A DNA stretch of 50,146 nucleotides from contig SVQN01000011.1 in NCBI GenBank assembly GCA_015065295.1, forward strand, positions 1-50,146. The letters are read 5' to 3'. The position numbers and the translations under genes were made by a program. This stretch comes from Oscillospiraceae bacterium. GTDB lineage: Bacteria; Bacillota; Clostridia; Oscillospirales; CAG-272. Under the pieces are notes generated by a model. That model made no database searches. It saw only the letters and a list, made by a program, of their open reading frames with translations, and was not told the origin of the DNA. Below, piece after piece: positions 32,786-41,353 of this stretch; the first letter of the stretch is position 1, and each line of letters starts with the position of its first letter.

Positions 32786-32814
32786 ATCATACCGCAAAAC
32801 AACCCGAAAGTCAA
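32786..32814 (-). promoter_or_regulatory. Promoter of the activase gene
   Basis: On the minus strand TTGACT (32809-32814), 17-bp spacer, TATGAT (32786-32791). Confidence 0.7.
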
Positions 32815-32927
32815 AGATATTTTTTGAACAATTATCGTTAATTGTTAACTTGTGTCGATTGTTGCCGTTCTGTTACAGTGGGAAGTTCGAAGAATCCCCG
32901 GAAACGGCGGAAAATGCGGAATTTGCC

Positions 32928-32956
32928 TTGACAATCCGGCGGGAATATTGCATAAT
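32928..32956 (+). promoter_or_regulatory. Promoter of dapF
   Basis: TTGACA (32928-32933), 17-bp spacer, CATAAT (32951-32956). Divergent from the activase promoter. Confidence 0.75.
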
Positions 32957-32989
32957 GTAAGTATCCATTATCTCTGTCGGGGAACGCCT

Positions 32990-33862
32990 ATGAACTCTCT
33001 TGCCTTCACCAAAATGCACGGAACCGGGAACGATTACATCTACCTCGATTTTCTCTCCGGCTCCCCCTCTCCGGGACTGACGCCCGACGATATTCCCGCG
33101 CTCTGTCCGGTTCTGTCGCCGCGCCATACCTCGGTCGGCTCGGACGGCATGGTCGGCATCTGTCCGCCGGACGATTCCCGCGCAGACGCGCTCATGCGGA
33201 TGTTCAACGCGGACGGAAGCGAATCGGCAATGTGCGGCAACGCCATCCGGTGCGTTGGAAAATTCCTGTACGACCGCGGGATCGTGAAGAAGGAGCGCAT
33301 GGTGATCGAAACCCGTGCGGGATTGAAGGAACTGCGGCTGACCGTGGAAAACGGGGTCTGCACCCGCGTGTCCGTGGATATGGGAATTGCGGAAATCCGT
33401 CCGGAAAAAGTTCCGGTGATCGGCTACGATGCTCCGGTGATCGGACGGAACTGCATCCTCGGCGGACAGGCATACCGTGCGACCATGCTGTCCATGGGCA
33501 ACCCGCACTGCGTGATTTTCACGGACGATCCCGATGCCCTCGATCTCGCGGAGATCGGTTCACGCATTGAAAATGATCTGCAGTTTCCGGAACGGGTGAA
33601 CGTCGAATTTGTCCGTGTCCTCGGGAAAACCGATCTGCAGATGCGCGTCTGGGAACGCGGAACCGGCGAGACCTACGCCTGCGGTACGGGAACCTGCGCG
33701 ACGGCTGTGGCGGCGGTATTGTGCGGACATTGCCCGTACGATGAACCGATTACAGTGCATCTCCGCGGCGGCGATCTGACGATTACGGTATCGCGTGACC
33801 TCCGCGTAACGATGGAAGGCGGCGCGGTAACGGTGTACGACGGCGTGTATTATCCGGAATGA
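32990..33862 (+). CDS. dapF: Diaminopimelate epimerase
   Basis: A 290-residue PLP-independent epimerase that turns LL- into meso-diaminopimelate for lysine and peptidoglycan. Both catalytic cysteines are present: Cys82 in SAMCGNAIRC and Cys231 in YACGTGTCAT. The opening FTKMHGTGNDYIYLD is the family signature. The ATG at 32990 is preceded by GGGGAA; the longer frame upstream is excluded by the promoter at 32928-32956. It is followed by the AAC(3)-like gene after 41 bases. This indicates a meso-DAP type cell wall. Confidence 0.94.
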   Translation: MNSLAFTKMHGTGNDYIYLDFLSGSPSPGLTPDDIPALCPVLSPRHTSVGSDGMVGICPPDDSRADALMRMFNADGSESAMCGNAIRCVGKFLYDRGIVKKERMVIETRAGLKELRLTVENGVCTRVSVDMGIAEIRPEKVPVIGYDAPVIGRNCILGGQAYRATMLSMGNPHCVIFTDDPDALDLAEIGSRIENDLQFPERVNVEFVRVLGKTDLQMRVWERGTGETYACGTGTCATAVAAVLCGHCPYDEPITVHLRGGDLTITVSRDLRVTMEGGAVTVYDGVYYPE

Positions 33863-33903
33863 CGGAATCAAAATTACAAATTACATACAAAGGAAACATC
33901 ATT

Positions 33904-34728
33904 ATGCATACCAAAGCCTCTATTCTCAGCGACCTCGCCCGGATGAACGCTCCCCGCGACAAGGTCGTTCTCGTCCATACGTCTCTCCGCGCAGTCGGCG
34001 AAACCGAAGGACGCGGCGAAGGATTCCTCGAAGCTCTCATCGAATACTTCACCGCCGACGGCGGACTTCTCCTGATCCCGACGCATACCTGGAGCAATCT
34101 CGGACGCGGCTGTGACGAACCGACCCTCGATATGTCCTCCCCGGAAACCTGTATCGGTACTCTGCCGGGCATTGCCGCCGTTCATCCGATGGCGCACCGT
34201 TCCCTGCATCCGACGCACTCCATGTCCGTGTTTGACGGAAAAACGAAGGCCGGCGAACCCGGCGCGGCGGAAGACTACATTGCCGGCGAAGTTCTGGTCG
34301 ATACGTCCACCTCGCCGAAGGGATGCTACGGACGGGTGTACGACATGGGCGGGAAAATCCTCCTTGTCGGTGTTGGACACAACCGCGATACCTACCTGCA
34401 TTCCGTGGAAGAACGCATGGACGTTCCGAACCGTCTGTCCGTGAATCCCGTTCCCACCAAAATCCGTCTGAAATCGGGCGATGTAATCGAACGTCCGATC
34501 CGTCACCATCATGCGGAAGGAATCAAGGATGTGTCCGCGCGCTATCCGAAGTACGAACCCGCATTCCGTCATCACGGTGTGATCGCGGACGGAACAGTCG
34601 GAAACGCGGCGGTTCAGCTCTGTGACGCACGCGGCATGGCGGACGTGATGAAGCTCGTCCGCGAACGTTCCGGCGGCATTGAACTGATGGCGGACGAAGA
34701 ACCGCTGAATCCGGCATATTATCTGTAA
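33904..34728 (+). CDS. AAC(3) family N-acetyltransferase
   Basis: A 274-residue protein of the aminoglycoside 3-N-acetyltransferase/YokD family: VVLVHTSLRAVG at the start, LLIPTHTWSN, then the family HPTHS block (SLHPTHSMSVFDGK) and KILLVGVGHNRDTYLHSVEER. It transfers acetyl from acetyl-CoA to an amine. Chromosomal members in Clostridia often have no resistance role, and a natural substrate is unknown, so resistance should not be inferred. The ATG at 33904 follows AAAGGAA; an earlier in-frame ATG overlaps the end of dapF but has no site. Confidence 0.85.
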   Translation: MHTKASILSDLARMNAPRDKVVLVHTSLRAVGETEGRGEGFLEALIEYFTADGGLLLIPTHTWSNLGRGCDEPTLDMSSPETCIGTLPGIAAVHPMAHRSLHPTHSMSVFDGKTKAGEPGAAEDYIAGEVLVDTSTSPKGCYGRVYDMGGKILLVGVGHNRDTYLHSVEERMDVPNRLSVNPVPTKIRLKSGDVIERPIRHHHAEGIKDVSARYPKYEPAFRHHGVIADGTVGNAAVQLCDARGMADVMKLVRERSGGIELMADEEPLNPAYYL

Positions 34729-34742
34729 CAATGAATGAGTCC

Positions 34743-34798
34743 TCGGGGAAAACTTTTTTGAAAAAAAGTTTTCCCCGAACCCTTTTCAAAAAACTTTC
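34743..34798. repeat. 55-bp stem-loop repeat, family B copy 7
   Basis: CGGGGAAAACTTTTTT pairs with AAAAAAGTTTTCCCCG, then tail AACCCTTTTCAAAAAACTTT. It begins 15 bases after the acetyltransferase stop in terminator orientation. Confidence 0.85.
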
Positions 34799-34870
34799 GG
34801 AAACTGTCTTAACCGTTTTGCACGTCCGCCGACTATATAAACGAAGGTGCCTGAAAAACGGAAATGGACC

Positions 34871-35056
34871 TGTTCGATAACCGGATGTCAAACTGTAGGG
34901 ACACGGCGTGCCGTGTCCGCTAAAGGATTTGAACAAAGTATATTTTGTGAATAAAACGTTCAATTTGAATGGATATCCGACAAAATATCATTAGTCTGAA
35001 TTAATCGACGGACACGGCACGCCGTGTCCCTACGAATACACATCGTTATCGAACCG
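34871..35056. repeat. MITE-like inverted-repeat element (family F)
   Basis: Ends TGTTCGATAACC (34871-34882) and CGTTATCGAACC (35044-35055) are inverted. Inside, TAGGGACACGGCGTGCCGTG (from 34896) and its inverted copy around 35010-35031 flank an AT-rich centre of about 90 bp. It ends about 17 bases before the sigma factor start codon. Confidence 0.78.
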
Positions 35057-35072
35057 TCTGATGGAGAAGAAC

Positions 35073-36617
35073 ATGGATCGTATCAAATCGGAACGGCTGA
35101 TCGCCGAAAACATGAAGTCAATCTTCGGCTTTGCCCTGACCAGACTCGGCAGTGTACACGAAGCCGAAGACCTCGCAAGCGATATTCTGTATGAACTCAT
35201 CCGCTCGGTTGGGAATCTGAAGGACGAGGATCGCTTTTACGGCTTCCTGTGGAAAGTCGCGGAGAACACCTATATTGATTATCTCCGCAGAAAAGCCAGA
35301 AACGTAGGCCGTACCGCCGAGCTGGACAGCACGCTTGCCGACGAATCCGCCGCGGTCTGCGATGACATGATCCGGCAGGAGGAGCTGAATCTGCTCCGCC
35401 GGGAACTGTCGCTTCTGTCGAAACAGTACCGCGATGCCGCCGTTTTATACTATATCGAAGGTCTCTCCTGCTCCGAAACGGCAGAAACATTACAGATCAG
35501 CACGGACATGGTGAAATATTACCTGTTCCGTGCGCGGAAAATCATACGGGAGGGTATGAATATGGAACGGTTATACGGAGAAAAAAGCTATCGTCCGAAC
35601 GGGTTCGAGATCGACTACTGGGGATATGCCCACTTTGATCAGGCGGAATACGACGATTTCAAAAAGAGAAAAATCAAGGGAAATATCCTGCTTGCGGCGT
35701 ACTACAGTCCGGTGACGATTCAGGAGATCAGCGTCGAACTCGGCGTTGCGCTTCCCTATCTGGAGGACGAAATCGAACTGCTCACGGAGAGTCAGTATCT
35801 TGTGTGCAGAAACGGAAAGTATCTGACGAACATCCCGATTTTCACGCTGGACTGTACGGAGACCATCAACGGAAAGCTGAAATCCCTCACCGAAGCGACC
35901 GCCGGACAGTACATTGCCGCTGCGGATGAATTTGATGCGCGGTTCGGGGATCGGTTTGCGGACGAAAATCTGGCGCGCTGGCAGAAGATTCTGCTGTGTA
36001 TGCACTTTTCGCTGGCAGAAACCGAGGATGATCTCAAAAATACCTACAGCCGGTCTGCGGAAAACGATCGCGGCGTGGTCTGGGGCAGAAGTTTTGAAAA
36101 ACCGGCAGATGCGAATCTTCCGACGGGGATTCAGGGGATTTACGGCGGCTGTGAAGCGAGCGACGGCCGCGGGTCCGTGATTGCGATGAATTTCGAGCAG
36201 ACGCTGAACGCACAGCGTTTCGAATACGGCATGACCGATCCCGTGGTCTGCACGGCAGTGGACTGCTTCGAATATCTGCCGGAAAAATGGAGAGGGATTC
36301 TCTCCGATCTGGGCTATGCGGAAAACGGGAAGGCGAATTTCCCGGTCTGGACACGGGCGGAATATGAGGAACTGCGGACAATGCTCGGCGGATGTACCGG
36401 ACTTGTGTCGGAACTCAACCGCAGAACGTCCGGAATTGCCGCAGCCGTCACGGCAGACCTTGCTCCCGCGCATATCCGCAGGACGGCGGAGTACGTCGGA
36501 GCGTCGGTGTACCGGTTCCATGCCATTGACAATCTGGTGAAGACACTGTTTGAAACGGGCTGGCTGAAACCGGTGGACGATCGGGCGAAACCGGCGGTCT
36601 GCGTAGTGAAAAACTGA
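35073..36617 (+). CDS. ECF-type RNA polymerase sigma factor with ~340-residue C-terminal domain
   Basis: A 514-residue protein. Residues 10-75 are sigma region 2 (AEDLASDILYELIRSV, FYGFLWKVAENTYIDYLRRKAR). Residues 103-162 are region 4 (LSLLSKQYRDAAVLYYIEGLSCSETAETLQI...). Typical ECF factors stop near 180; here about 340 residues follow. They include a likely winged helix (ILLAAYYSPVTIQEISVELGVALPYLEDEIELL, about 215-247) and a soluble region with six or more Cys/Trp-bearing blocks, with no membrane helix. Start ATG 35073 has GGAGAAG before it; the ATG at 35061 overlaps that site. No anti-sigma gene is adjacent, so the extension may sense the signal itself. Confidence 0.85.
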   Translation: MDRIKSERLIAENMKSIFGFALTRLGSVHEAEDLASDILYELIRSVGNLKDEDRFYGFLWKVAENTYIDYLRRKARNVGRTAELDSTLADESAAVCDDMIRQEELNLLRRELSLLSKQYRDAAVLYYIEGLSCSETAETLQISTDMVKYYLFRARKIIREGMNMERLYGEKSYRPNGFEIDYWGYAHFDQAEYDDFKKRKIKGNILLAAYYSPVTIQEISVELGVALPYLEDEIELLTESQYLVCRNGKYLTNIPIFTLDCTETINGKLKSLTEATAGQYIAAADEFDARFGDRFADENLARWQKILLCMHFSLAETEDDLKNTYSRSAENDRGVVWGRSFEKPADANLPTGIQGIYGGCEASDGRGSVIAMNFEQTLNAQRFEYGMTDPVVCTAVDCFEYLPEKWRGILSDLGYAENGKANFPVWTRAEYEELRTMLGGCTGLVSELNRRTSGIAAAVTADLAPAHIRRTAEYVGASVYRFHAIDNLVKTLFETGWLKPVDDRAKPAVCVVKN

Positions 36618-36626
36618 ACGGATATC

Positions 36627-36656
36627 AAAAAATGCACCTGAAAAGGTGCATTTTTT
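36627..36656. terminator. Bidirectional terminator, sigma factor / fucosidase
   Basis: AAAAAATGCACC-TGAAAA-GGTGCATTTTTT between convergent genes. Confidence 0.9.
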
Positions 36657-36663
36657 CTGTCTC

Positions 36664-37902
36664 TTATTCTTCTTTCAGCTGCCGCAGGACTTCCTCCATT
36701 CCGGCATCGTCGAATTCCAGCCGCAGGACGATCACTTCCCCTGCCAGCCGGTTCACGGGAATCCCGGAAATCCGCAGATACTGCGCCTGCGGTTCCGCCG
36801 AACGTCCGTTGAAGAACGACGGCAGATAGTCCACCGACGCACGGACATCCTCGCCGGTATTCAGCACCGACGCTCGGATCGGCTGTACGGTCAGCGGACG
36901 CATCAGTGCCGCCGAACTCTGCGGAACCGCCGGAAGATGAACGTACAGGCAGGTTCCCTTCCGCGTCATGCCGAACGGAATCCGGGGATGATAGACAAAT
37001 TCCGCGTCTATGTAGCTTTCGCAGACCGTTTTGTACCACGCGCCGACCGTGCGGATCGACTCTTCTGCCGGTTCGGGAATGCTTCCGTCCGGCATCGGGC
37101 CGACATTCAGGAGATAATTCCCGCCTTTGGTCATGATTTTGTCCACCGACTCCATCAGAAACCGGTGCGAATAATAATCTTCGTCCGCGCGGTAGCCCCA
37201 CGCCTGTACGCCGACCGACTGACACGCTTCCGTAAGTCCCGCGAACGGTTCCGACGGGACGGTTCGTTCGGGGGTACGGTAGTCGCCCTTCGAGTAGCCG
37301 CGGTCGTTGATGAGAATCCCCGGCTGGAACGAGCGGACGTATCCGTTGATACTTTCGTCCGTTTCGGACGGATCGTCCGGCGGGATGTCCCAGAACAGCG
37401 CGTCGATTTTTCCGTACTTCGTCAGAAGTTCGCCGATCTGCGCTTTGAGGTAGTCTTTGTAAAGGGTTTCATCCGGCGTATCTCCCGGATTCGGTTTTGC
37501 CAGACGGTGATGCCGCCCGTCGTTGACCGACACCGGACAGTGCCAGTCGGGAAGCGAATAGTACAGCGCGAGCTTCAGGCCGTACTTCGCGCATCCGTCC
37601 GCCAGTTCCCGTACAAGGTCGCGTCCGGTGTAATGCGTGACGGAATAATCCGTGTACGCGGTGTCCCACAGACAGAAGCCGTCATGATGCTTTGTCGTAA
37701 AGCAGACGTAGGTCATGCCCGCGTCCCGTGCAAGGCTCAGCCATTGATCCACGCAGCCCGGCGCGGGACAGAAGTGTTCGGCATAACGGACATACTCATC
37801 CTTCGGAATGCCGCGCCGCCATTGTTCCTGTTCGTGCCATCCCCCGACGGAATAAATCCCGTAATGGAGGAATAAGCCGAATCGGTCGTCCTTGAAAAGC
37901 AT
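36664..37902 (-). CDS. Alpha-L-fucosidase (glycoside hydrolase family 29)
   Basis: A 412-residue retaining fucosidase. FGLFLHYGIYSVGGWHEQEQW near the start, KHHDGFCLWD (71-80) and the nucleophile Asp172 in KIDALFWD are family features. The C-terminal part is a short beta-domain. There is no signal peptide, so it acts on imported fucosylated oligosaccharides such as mucin or milk-glycan fragments. ATG 37902 was chosen because GGAGG lies 8 bases upstream and the extra 40 residues of the longer frame are encoded by repeat C3. The methyltransferase gene ends 129 bases upstream on the same strand. Confidence 0.9.
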   Translation of the reverse strand: MLFKDDRFGLFLHYGIYSVGGWHEQEQWRRGIPKDEYVRYAEHFCPAPGCVDQWLSLARDAGMTYVCFTTKHHDGFCLWDTAYTDYSVTHYTGRDLVRELADGCAKYGLKLALYYSLPDWHCPVSVNDGRHHRLAKPNPGDTPDETLYKDYLKAQIGELLTKYGKIDALFWDIPPDDPSETDESINGYVRSFQPGILINDRGYSKGDYRTPERTVPSEPFAGLTEACQSVGVQAWGYRADEDYYSHRFLMESVDKIMTKGGNYLLNVGPMPDGSIPEPAEESIRTVGAWYKTVCESYIDAEFVYHPRIPFGMTRKGTCLYVHLPAVPQSSAALMRPLTVQPIRASVLNTGEDVRASVDYLPSFFNGRSAEPQAQYLRISGIPVNRLAGEVIVLRLEFDDAGMEEVLRQLKEE

Positions 37903-37922
37903 AGTAAAAACCTCCGGTTTTT

Positions 37923-38046
37923 GGCTAATAGCTATTTGGCTAATAGCTAAAAGTGAATAGTGAATAGCCGGGTTAAATTTACCGTCAAGCCGATTGACGT
38001 AAATTATAGCATAGCTATTCACTATTAGTTCTTAGCTATTAGCTTT
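37923..38046. repeat. Imperfect palindromic repeat, family C copy 3
   Basis: GGCTAATAGCTA with GTGAATAGTGAATAGC on the left and GCTATTCACTATTAG with TTCTTAGCTATTAGC on the right are inverted copies. Its right end overlaps the last three codons (Ala-Asn-Ser) and stop codon of the methyltransferase. Confidence 0.78.
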
Positions 38047-38811
38047 CCTTGCCGTAATGTACCAGCGGCCGCAGGTTTCGTCCGGTTCTGCGAAATCATA
38101 TCCCGCCGATACGTTCACGAGTTCCAGACCGCACGATTCCAGTGCGTTTTTGATCGAACGCAGGCCGTACGCACGTTCGCGTTCCTCGCCGTCGGTGCGT
38201 TCCCACGTTCCGTCCTCGTTTTCCTCGTAGACGGTCAGGTAGAACGTGACTACGTCGCCCTTTTTGTTCAGACGGTTCCGCCAGCAGCACATGATTCCGT
38301 CGTCTTCGAGGATGTAATCCCGGTCGGCGTAGGTCGTTTTGAATTTATAGGGGGTGTTCAGGTCGAACATGAACAGTCCGCCCGGGTTGAGGAACATTGC
38401 TGCGTTCGAGAAGCATTCGAGCAGGTCCTCGCGGTTCGTCAGGTGATTGATTCCGTCAAGGCAGCATACAATGTGATCGACCGTCCCGTACAGATCGAAG
38501 CAGCACATATTTTCACAGAGGAACAGGATGTTATCGAGTCCCGCTTCCCTTGCGCGTACGTCCGCTTCCGCGAGCATATCTTCGGACAGGTCGAGAGCCG
38601 TCATGTCATAACCGCGCTTTGCCAGCTCGATGGTCATGGAGCCGGTGCCGCATCCCAGATCGAGAATGGACGCGCCGTCTTTCGGAGTGCCGGAAGTTCC
38701 GGAGCCGAACCGTTCGATGCACGCCTCGAGAAAATCCGCCCATGCGGCGTAGTCCACGGTATCGTTCAGCCGGTCGTACACCGGAGCCAGTACGCTGTAA
38801 CCGTCAGCCAT
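38032..38811 (-). CDS. Class I SAM-dependent methyltransferase
   Basis: A 259-residue enzyme. The SAM-binding motif is ILDLGCGTGSMTIELAKRGYDMTALDLSEDML (about 48-79), then LFLCENMCCFDL and FDHIVCC-like VDHIVCCLDGINHL. The opening YSVLAPVYDRLNDTVDYAAWADFLE is typical of small clostridial methyltransferases of the YqeM type. Substrate unknown. The ATG has GGAGGAA six bases upstream and overlaps the end of yerC by 8 bases, so the two are coupled. The C-terminal codons fall inside repeat C3. Confidence 0.87.
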   Translation of the reverse strand: MADGYSVLAPVYDRLNDTVDYAAWADFLEACIERFGSGTSGTPKDGASILDLGCGTGSMTIELAKRGYDMTALDLSEDMLAEADVRAREAGLDNILFLCENMCCFDLYGTVDHIVCCLDGINHLTNREDLLECFSNAAMFLNPGGLFMFDLNTPYKFKTTYADRDYILEDDGIMCCWRNRLNKKGDVVTFYLTVYEENEDGTWERTDGEERERAYGLRSIKNALESCGLELVNVSAGYDFAEPDETCGRWYITARKANS

Positions 38812-39145
38812 TGCTTTCCTCCGTTTCCGTCTTTGCGGGGAGCGGCGGCTCCACACCCGCTTCGTCGAGACGGCGCAGAACTTCGCTGTAGCCGTCGCTG
38901 CCGTACTTGAGACAGCGGTTGATGCGGCTGATGGTAGCGGTGCTCAGGCCGGTTTTTTCGGTAATTTCGGTATACACGCGGTTTTCGGCGAGCATTTTCG
39001 CACCGCACATCCGCTTTGCCATTTCGGACACCTCCTTGATCGTGCAGAGGTCGTCAAAAAAATTGTAGCAGTCGTCAATCGACTGAAGGGAGAGGATCGC
39101 CTGAAAGAGGTAATCCTTCATTTCGTCCCGTTTCTGATGCGCCAT
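38804..39145 (-). CDS. yerC: YerC/YecD family TrpR-related regulator
   Basis: A 113-residue DNA-binding protein of the TrpR/YerC superfamily. DLCTIKEVSEMAKRMCGAKML and the helix-turn-helix YTEITEKTGLSTATISRINRCLKYG are the hallmark segments. YerC-type proteins are widespread in Firmicutes with a poorly known role. The C-terminus (DEAGVEPPLPAKTETEESNG) is a charged tail. AAGGAGG-like GGAGGAAGG precedes the ATG and a clear promoter lies at 39193-39221. Confidence 0.88.
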   Translation of the reverse strand: MAHQKRDEMKDYLFQAILSLQSIDDCYNFFDDLCTIKEVSEMAKRMCGAKMLAENRVYTEITEKTGLSTATISRINRCLKYGSDGYSEVLRRLDEAGVEPPLPAKTETEESNG

Positions 39146-39192
39146 AGTTCCTTCCTCCGTGGGGATGATGGTTTCGTTGTATAAGTAATTCT

Positions 39193-39221
39193 ATTATACC
39201 GTATCGGTTTAATAAAGTAAA
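39193..39221 (-). promoter_or_regulatory. Promoter of the yerC-methyltransferase unit
   Basis: On the minus strand TTTACT (39216-39221), 17-bp spacer, TATAAT (39193-39198). Confidence 0.75.
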
Positions 39222-39400
39222 GTGCTGAAATGTAAAATGTACGGAGAGATTGATGTATATCCCCGTAAAACGTACCGTATTCTAAAAAAATTGCATATAA
39301 TTCTAAACAGACTTCATAAAGTACGGTGCAGAATACACAAATTAAATCTGTAATTATTTAACGGATATAACAAATTGCACGGCGTATGGGTTGACAGATA
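39222..39400. other. AT-rich divergent spacer
   Basis: Part of the 370-bp gene-free stretch between yerC and the solute-binding gene. It is AT-rich with no repeat-family element; only the two divergent promoters are seen. Confidence 0.5.
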
Positions 39401-39429
39401 TTGACGGATTGTTGAAAATGTGCTATACT
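39401..39429 (+). promoter_or_regulatory. Promoter of solute-binding gene 39518-41035
   Basis: TTGACG (39401-39406), 17-bp spacer, TATACT (39424-39429). A TTGACA direct copy at 39391 lies 10 bases upstream. Confidence 0.75.
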
Positions 39430-39517
39430 TTGAGCAGCTACTTAGAAGCTGCGGCAGAAAATCTACAGAAAATATACCGTATGCGAACGAATCATCCCAT
39501 CAAAGGAGACAATATTT

Positions 39518-41035
39518 ATGAAGAAAACCCTTGCCATCCTTCTCGCGCTGCTGATGCTTGTGCCGACACTCGCATCCTGCTCCGAGCAGACCTCCGGTGA
39601 AGAAACCACCGCGACCGAAACTCCCACCGCCGGTGCGGAAGAAACCGTTCCCGAAGAAACCGAAGCTCCCGACCCGTTCGCTGACGTGGATTTCGGCGGC
39701 CGTGAATTCCGTTTCTACACCTCCGTTGACGCGACTGACGCGACGAACGCCGACAAGTTCATCCGCGGTACCGGCGAAACCAACGGCGAAATCGTCAACG
39801 ACGCGGTTTATGCCCGCAACCTGATGGTATCCGAACTTCTCAACATCAAGCTGAAGTTCACCGAAGCAAACTTCTCCTACAGCAACCATGAAGCGTCCAT
39901 CAAGAGCCTTGTTCTTGCAGGCGCGGACGAATACGACGTTATCACACAGGACATCATGGCTCTGTCCGGTCTTTCTGCCGGCAACTTCCTGCGCAACGTC
40001 TACAACACCACCGTAATGGACTACGACCAGCCGTACTGGTACGGCGCGGCAATGCGTGACCTTCAGTTCGTGGAAGGCGGTATGTATATGCTCCTCGGCG
40101 ACTACTTCACCGACTGTCTTGCATCCGCACACGCTCTCTTTGCAAACGAATCCATCATCAACGACAACTACGGTACGACCGAATACATCAACGAAATGGT
40201 CTTCGACGGTAAGTGGACGATCGACCAGATGGCTACTCTCTGCGAAGCGGTTGCCCGCGACCTCAACGGTGACGGTCAGATGACCGAAGGCGACCTGTTC
40301 GGCTACACCTGTATCGGTACCTGGGGTTCCGCGATTCCGGCACTGATCGGTACCGGCGTAACGTACGTTGAACGTACCGATGAAGGCATTGCATACGCAT
40401 ACAACAACGAACGCTCCATCAAGATTCTGGAAGAACTCAACAAGATGTACTGGAACAACGGTACCCTGACCAACATTGCGGACTACTCCGCAGCGGGTCT
40501 CCGTCAGGTATTCTCCGCAGGTCAGACCGTTATTATGGGGTACAACCGTCTCGGCGACCTTGAAAACCTCCGTGACATCGAATTCGGCGTCGGTATCATT
40601 CCTTATCCGAAGCTCGACGAAGATCAGGCAAACTATGTAACTTCTCTCCACGACACCACCGAAGCGGGCGCGATCCTCTCCACTCTCCCGAAGGATTGTG
40701 AAGAATTCGTTCACACCTGTCTCGAAGTATTCTGCCGTGAAACCAACAAGCAGGTTATCCCGCAGTGGTACGAAAACGCTCTGAAGGTCAAGTACGTTGA
40801 CGGTCAGGACGACGCGAAGATGATCGACCTCATCCACGATACCATCACCTCTCCGTTTGCAGTCGCATACAACGGTACGCTCGGCGGCTATATGCTCGGC
40901 ACCGCGTTCCTCACTCCTCTCGGAAGCAAGCTGACCGACTTTGCATCGAACTACAAGAAGATCGAAAAGGCAGCGAACAAGGTTCTCGACAGAACTTACC
41001 AGTCCTTCCTCAGCAACCTGGAAGGCGGCAACTAA
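39518..41035 (+). CDS. Extracellular solute-binding lipoprotein (sugar ABC transport)
   Basis: A 505-residue lipoprotein. The signal peptide MKKTLAILLALLMLVPTLAS ends at Cys21, followed by an acidic linker of 35 residues (EETTATETPTAGAEETVPEE). The two-lobe body has the DLNGDGQMTEGD loop, VGIIPYPKLDEDQ and VIPQWYENALKVKY segments shared with the other binding proteins of the window. It has its own promoter, a strong AAAGGAG site and a terminator at 41097. No permease or ATPase is near, so it probably serves a shared transporter or partners elsewhere. Ligand unknown, likely an oligosaccharide. Confidence 0.9.
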   Translation: MKKTLAILLALLMLVPTLASCSEQTSGEETTATETPTAGAEETVPEETEAPDPFADVDFGGREFRFYTSVDATDATNADKFIRGTGETNGEIVNDAVYARNLMVSELLNIKLKFTEANFSYSNHEASIKSLVLAGADEYDVITQDIMALSGLSAGNFLRNVYNTTVMDYDQPYWYGAAMRDLQFVEGGMYMLLGDYFTDCLASAHALFANESIINDNYGTTEYINEMVFDGKWTIDQMATLCEAVARDLNGDGQMTEGDLFGYTCIGTWGSAIPALIGTGVTYVERTDEGIAYAYNNERSIKILEELNKMYWNNGTLTNIADYSAAGLRQVFSAGQTVIMGYNRLGDLENLRDIEFGVGIIPYPKLDEDQANYVTSLHDTTEAGAILSTLPKDCEEFVHTCLEVFCRETNKQVIPQWYENALKVKYVDGQDDAKMIDLIHDTITSPFAVAYNGTLGGYMLGTAFLTPLGSKLTDFASNYKKIEKAANKVLDRTYQSFLSNLEGGN

Positions 41036-41096
41036 AGGAATACACGCCTTGGGGCAAATAGCAGAAAAAGCACCTGCATCTCAGCTCAGACTACTG

Positions 41097-41124
41097 ACAA
41101 ACCCGTCTTTTCAGGCGGGTTTGT
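41097..41124 (+). terminator. Terminator of the solute-binding gene
   Basis: ACAAACCCG (41097-41105) pairs with CGGGTTTGT (41116-41124). The rest of the 318-base spacer up to 41293 shows only weak inverted repeats. Confidence 0.65.
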
Positions 41125-41293
41125 TGCATATAGGAAGAAAGTGGGGAAGAAAAACATAGCCATCCGAGGGAAGCTGGTGGCGATTTTCTTCATATTCTGA
41201 GCGGCAGCGGTAAGGAAACGAGACACTGTTCCGCTGTTTTGGCAAGTCCGCGCAAGCGGCAATAGCGAATTGACAATTCCAGAACGTTTCCCC

Positions 41294-41322
41294 TTGCACA
41301 TCCCCCATCCCTGTGATATAAT
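41294..41322 (+). promoter_or_regulatory. Promoter of the FAD oxidoreductase gene
   Basis: TTGCAC (41294-41299), 17-bp spacer, TATAAT (41317-41322). Confidence 0.75.
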
Positions 41323-41353
41323 GAAGAAAAAACACCAGAAAAGGAGAACCACC

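Noticed and set aside
33904..34728. Aminoglycoside resistance gene
   Set aside because: The fold is AAC(3), but chromosomal relatives often have other roles; no mobile context is seen, so a resistance call is not supported.
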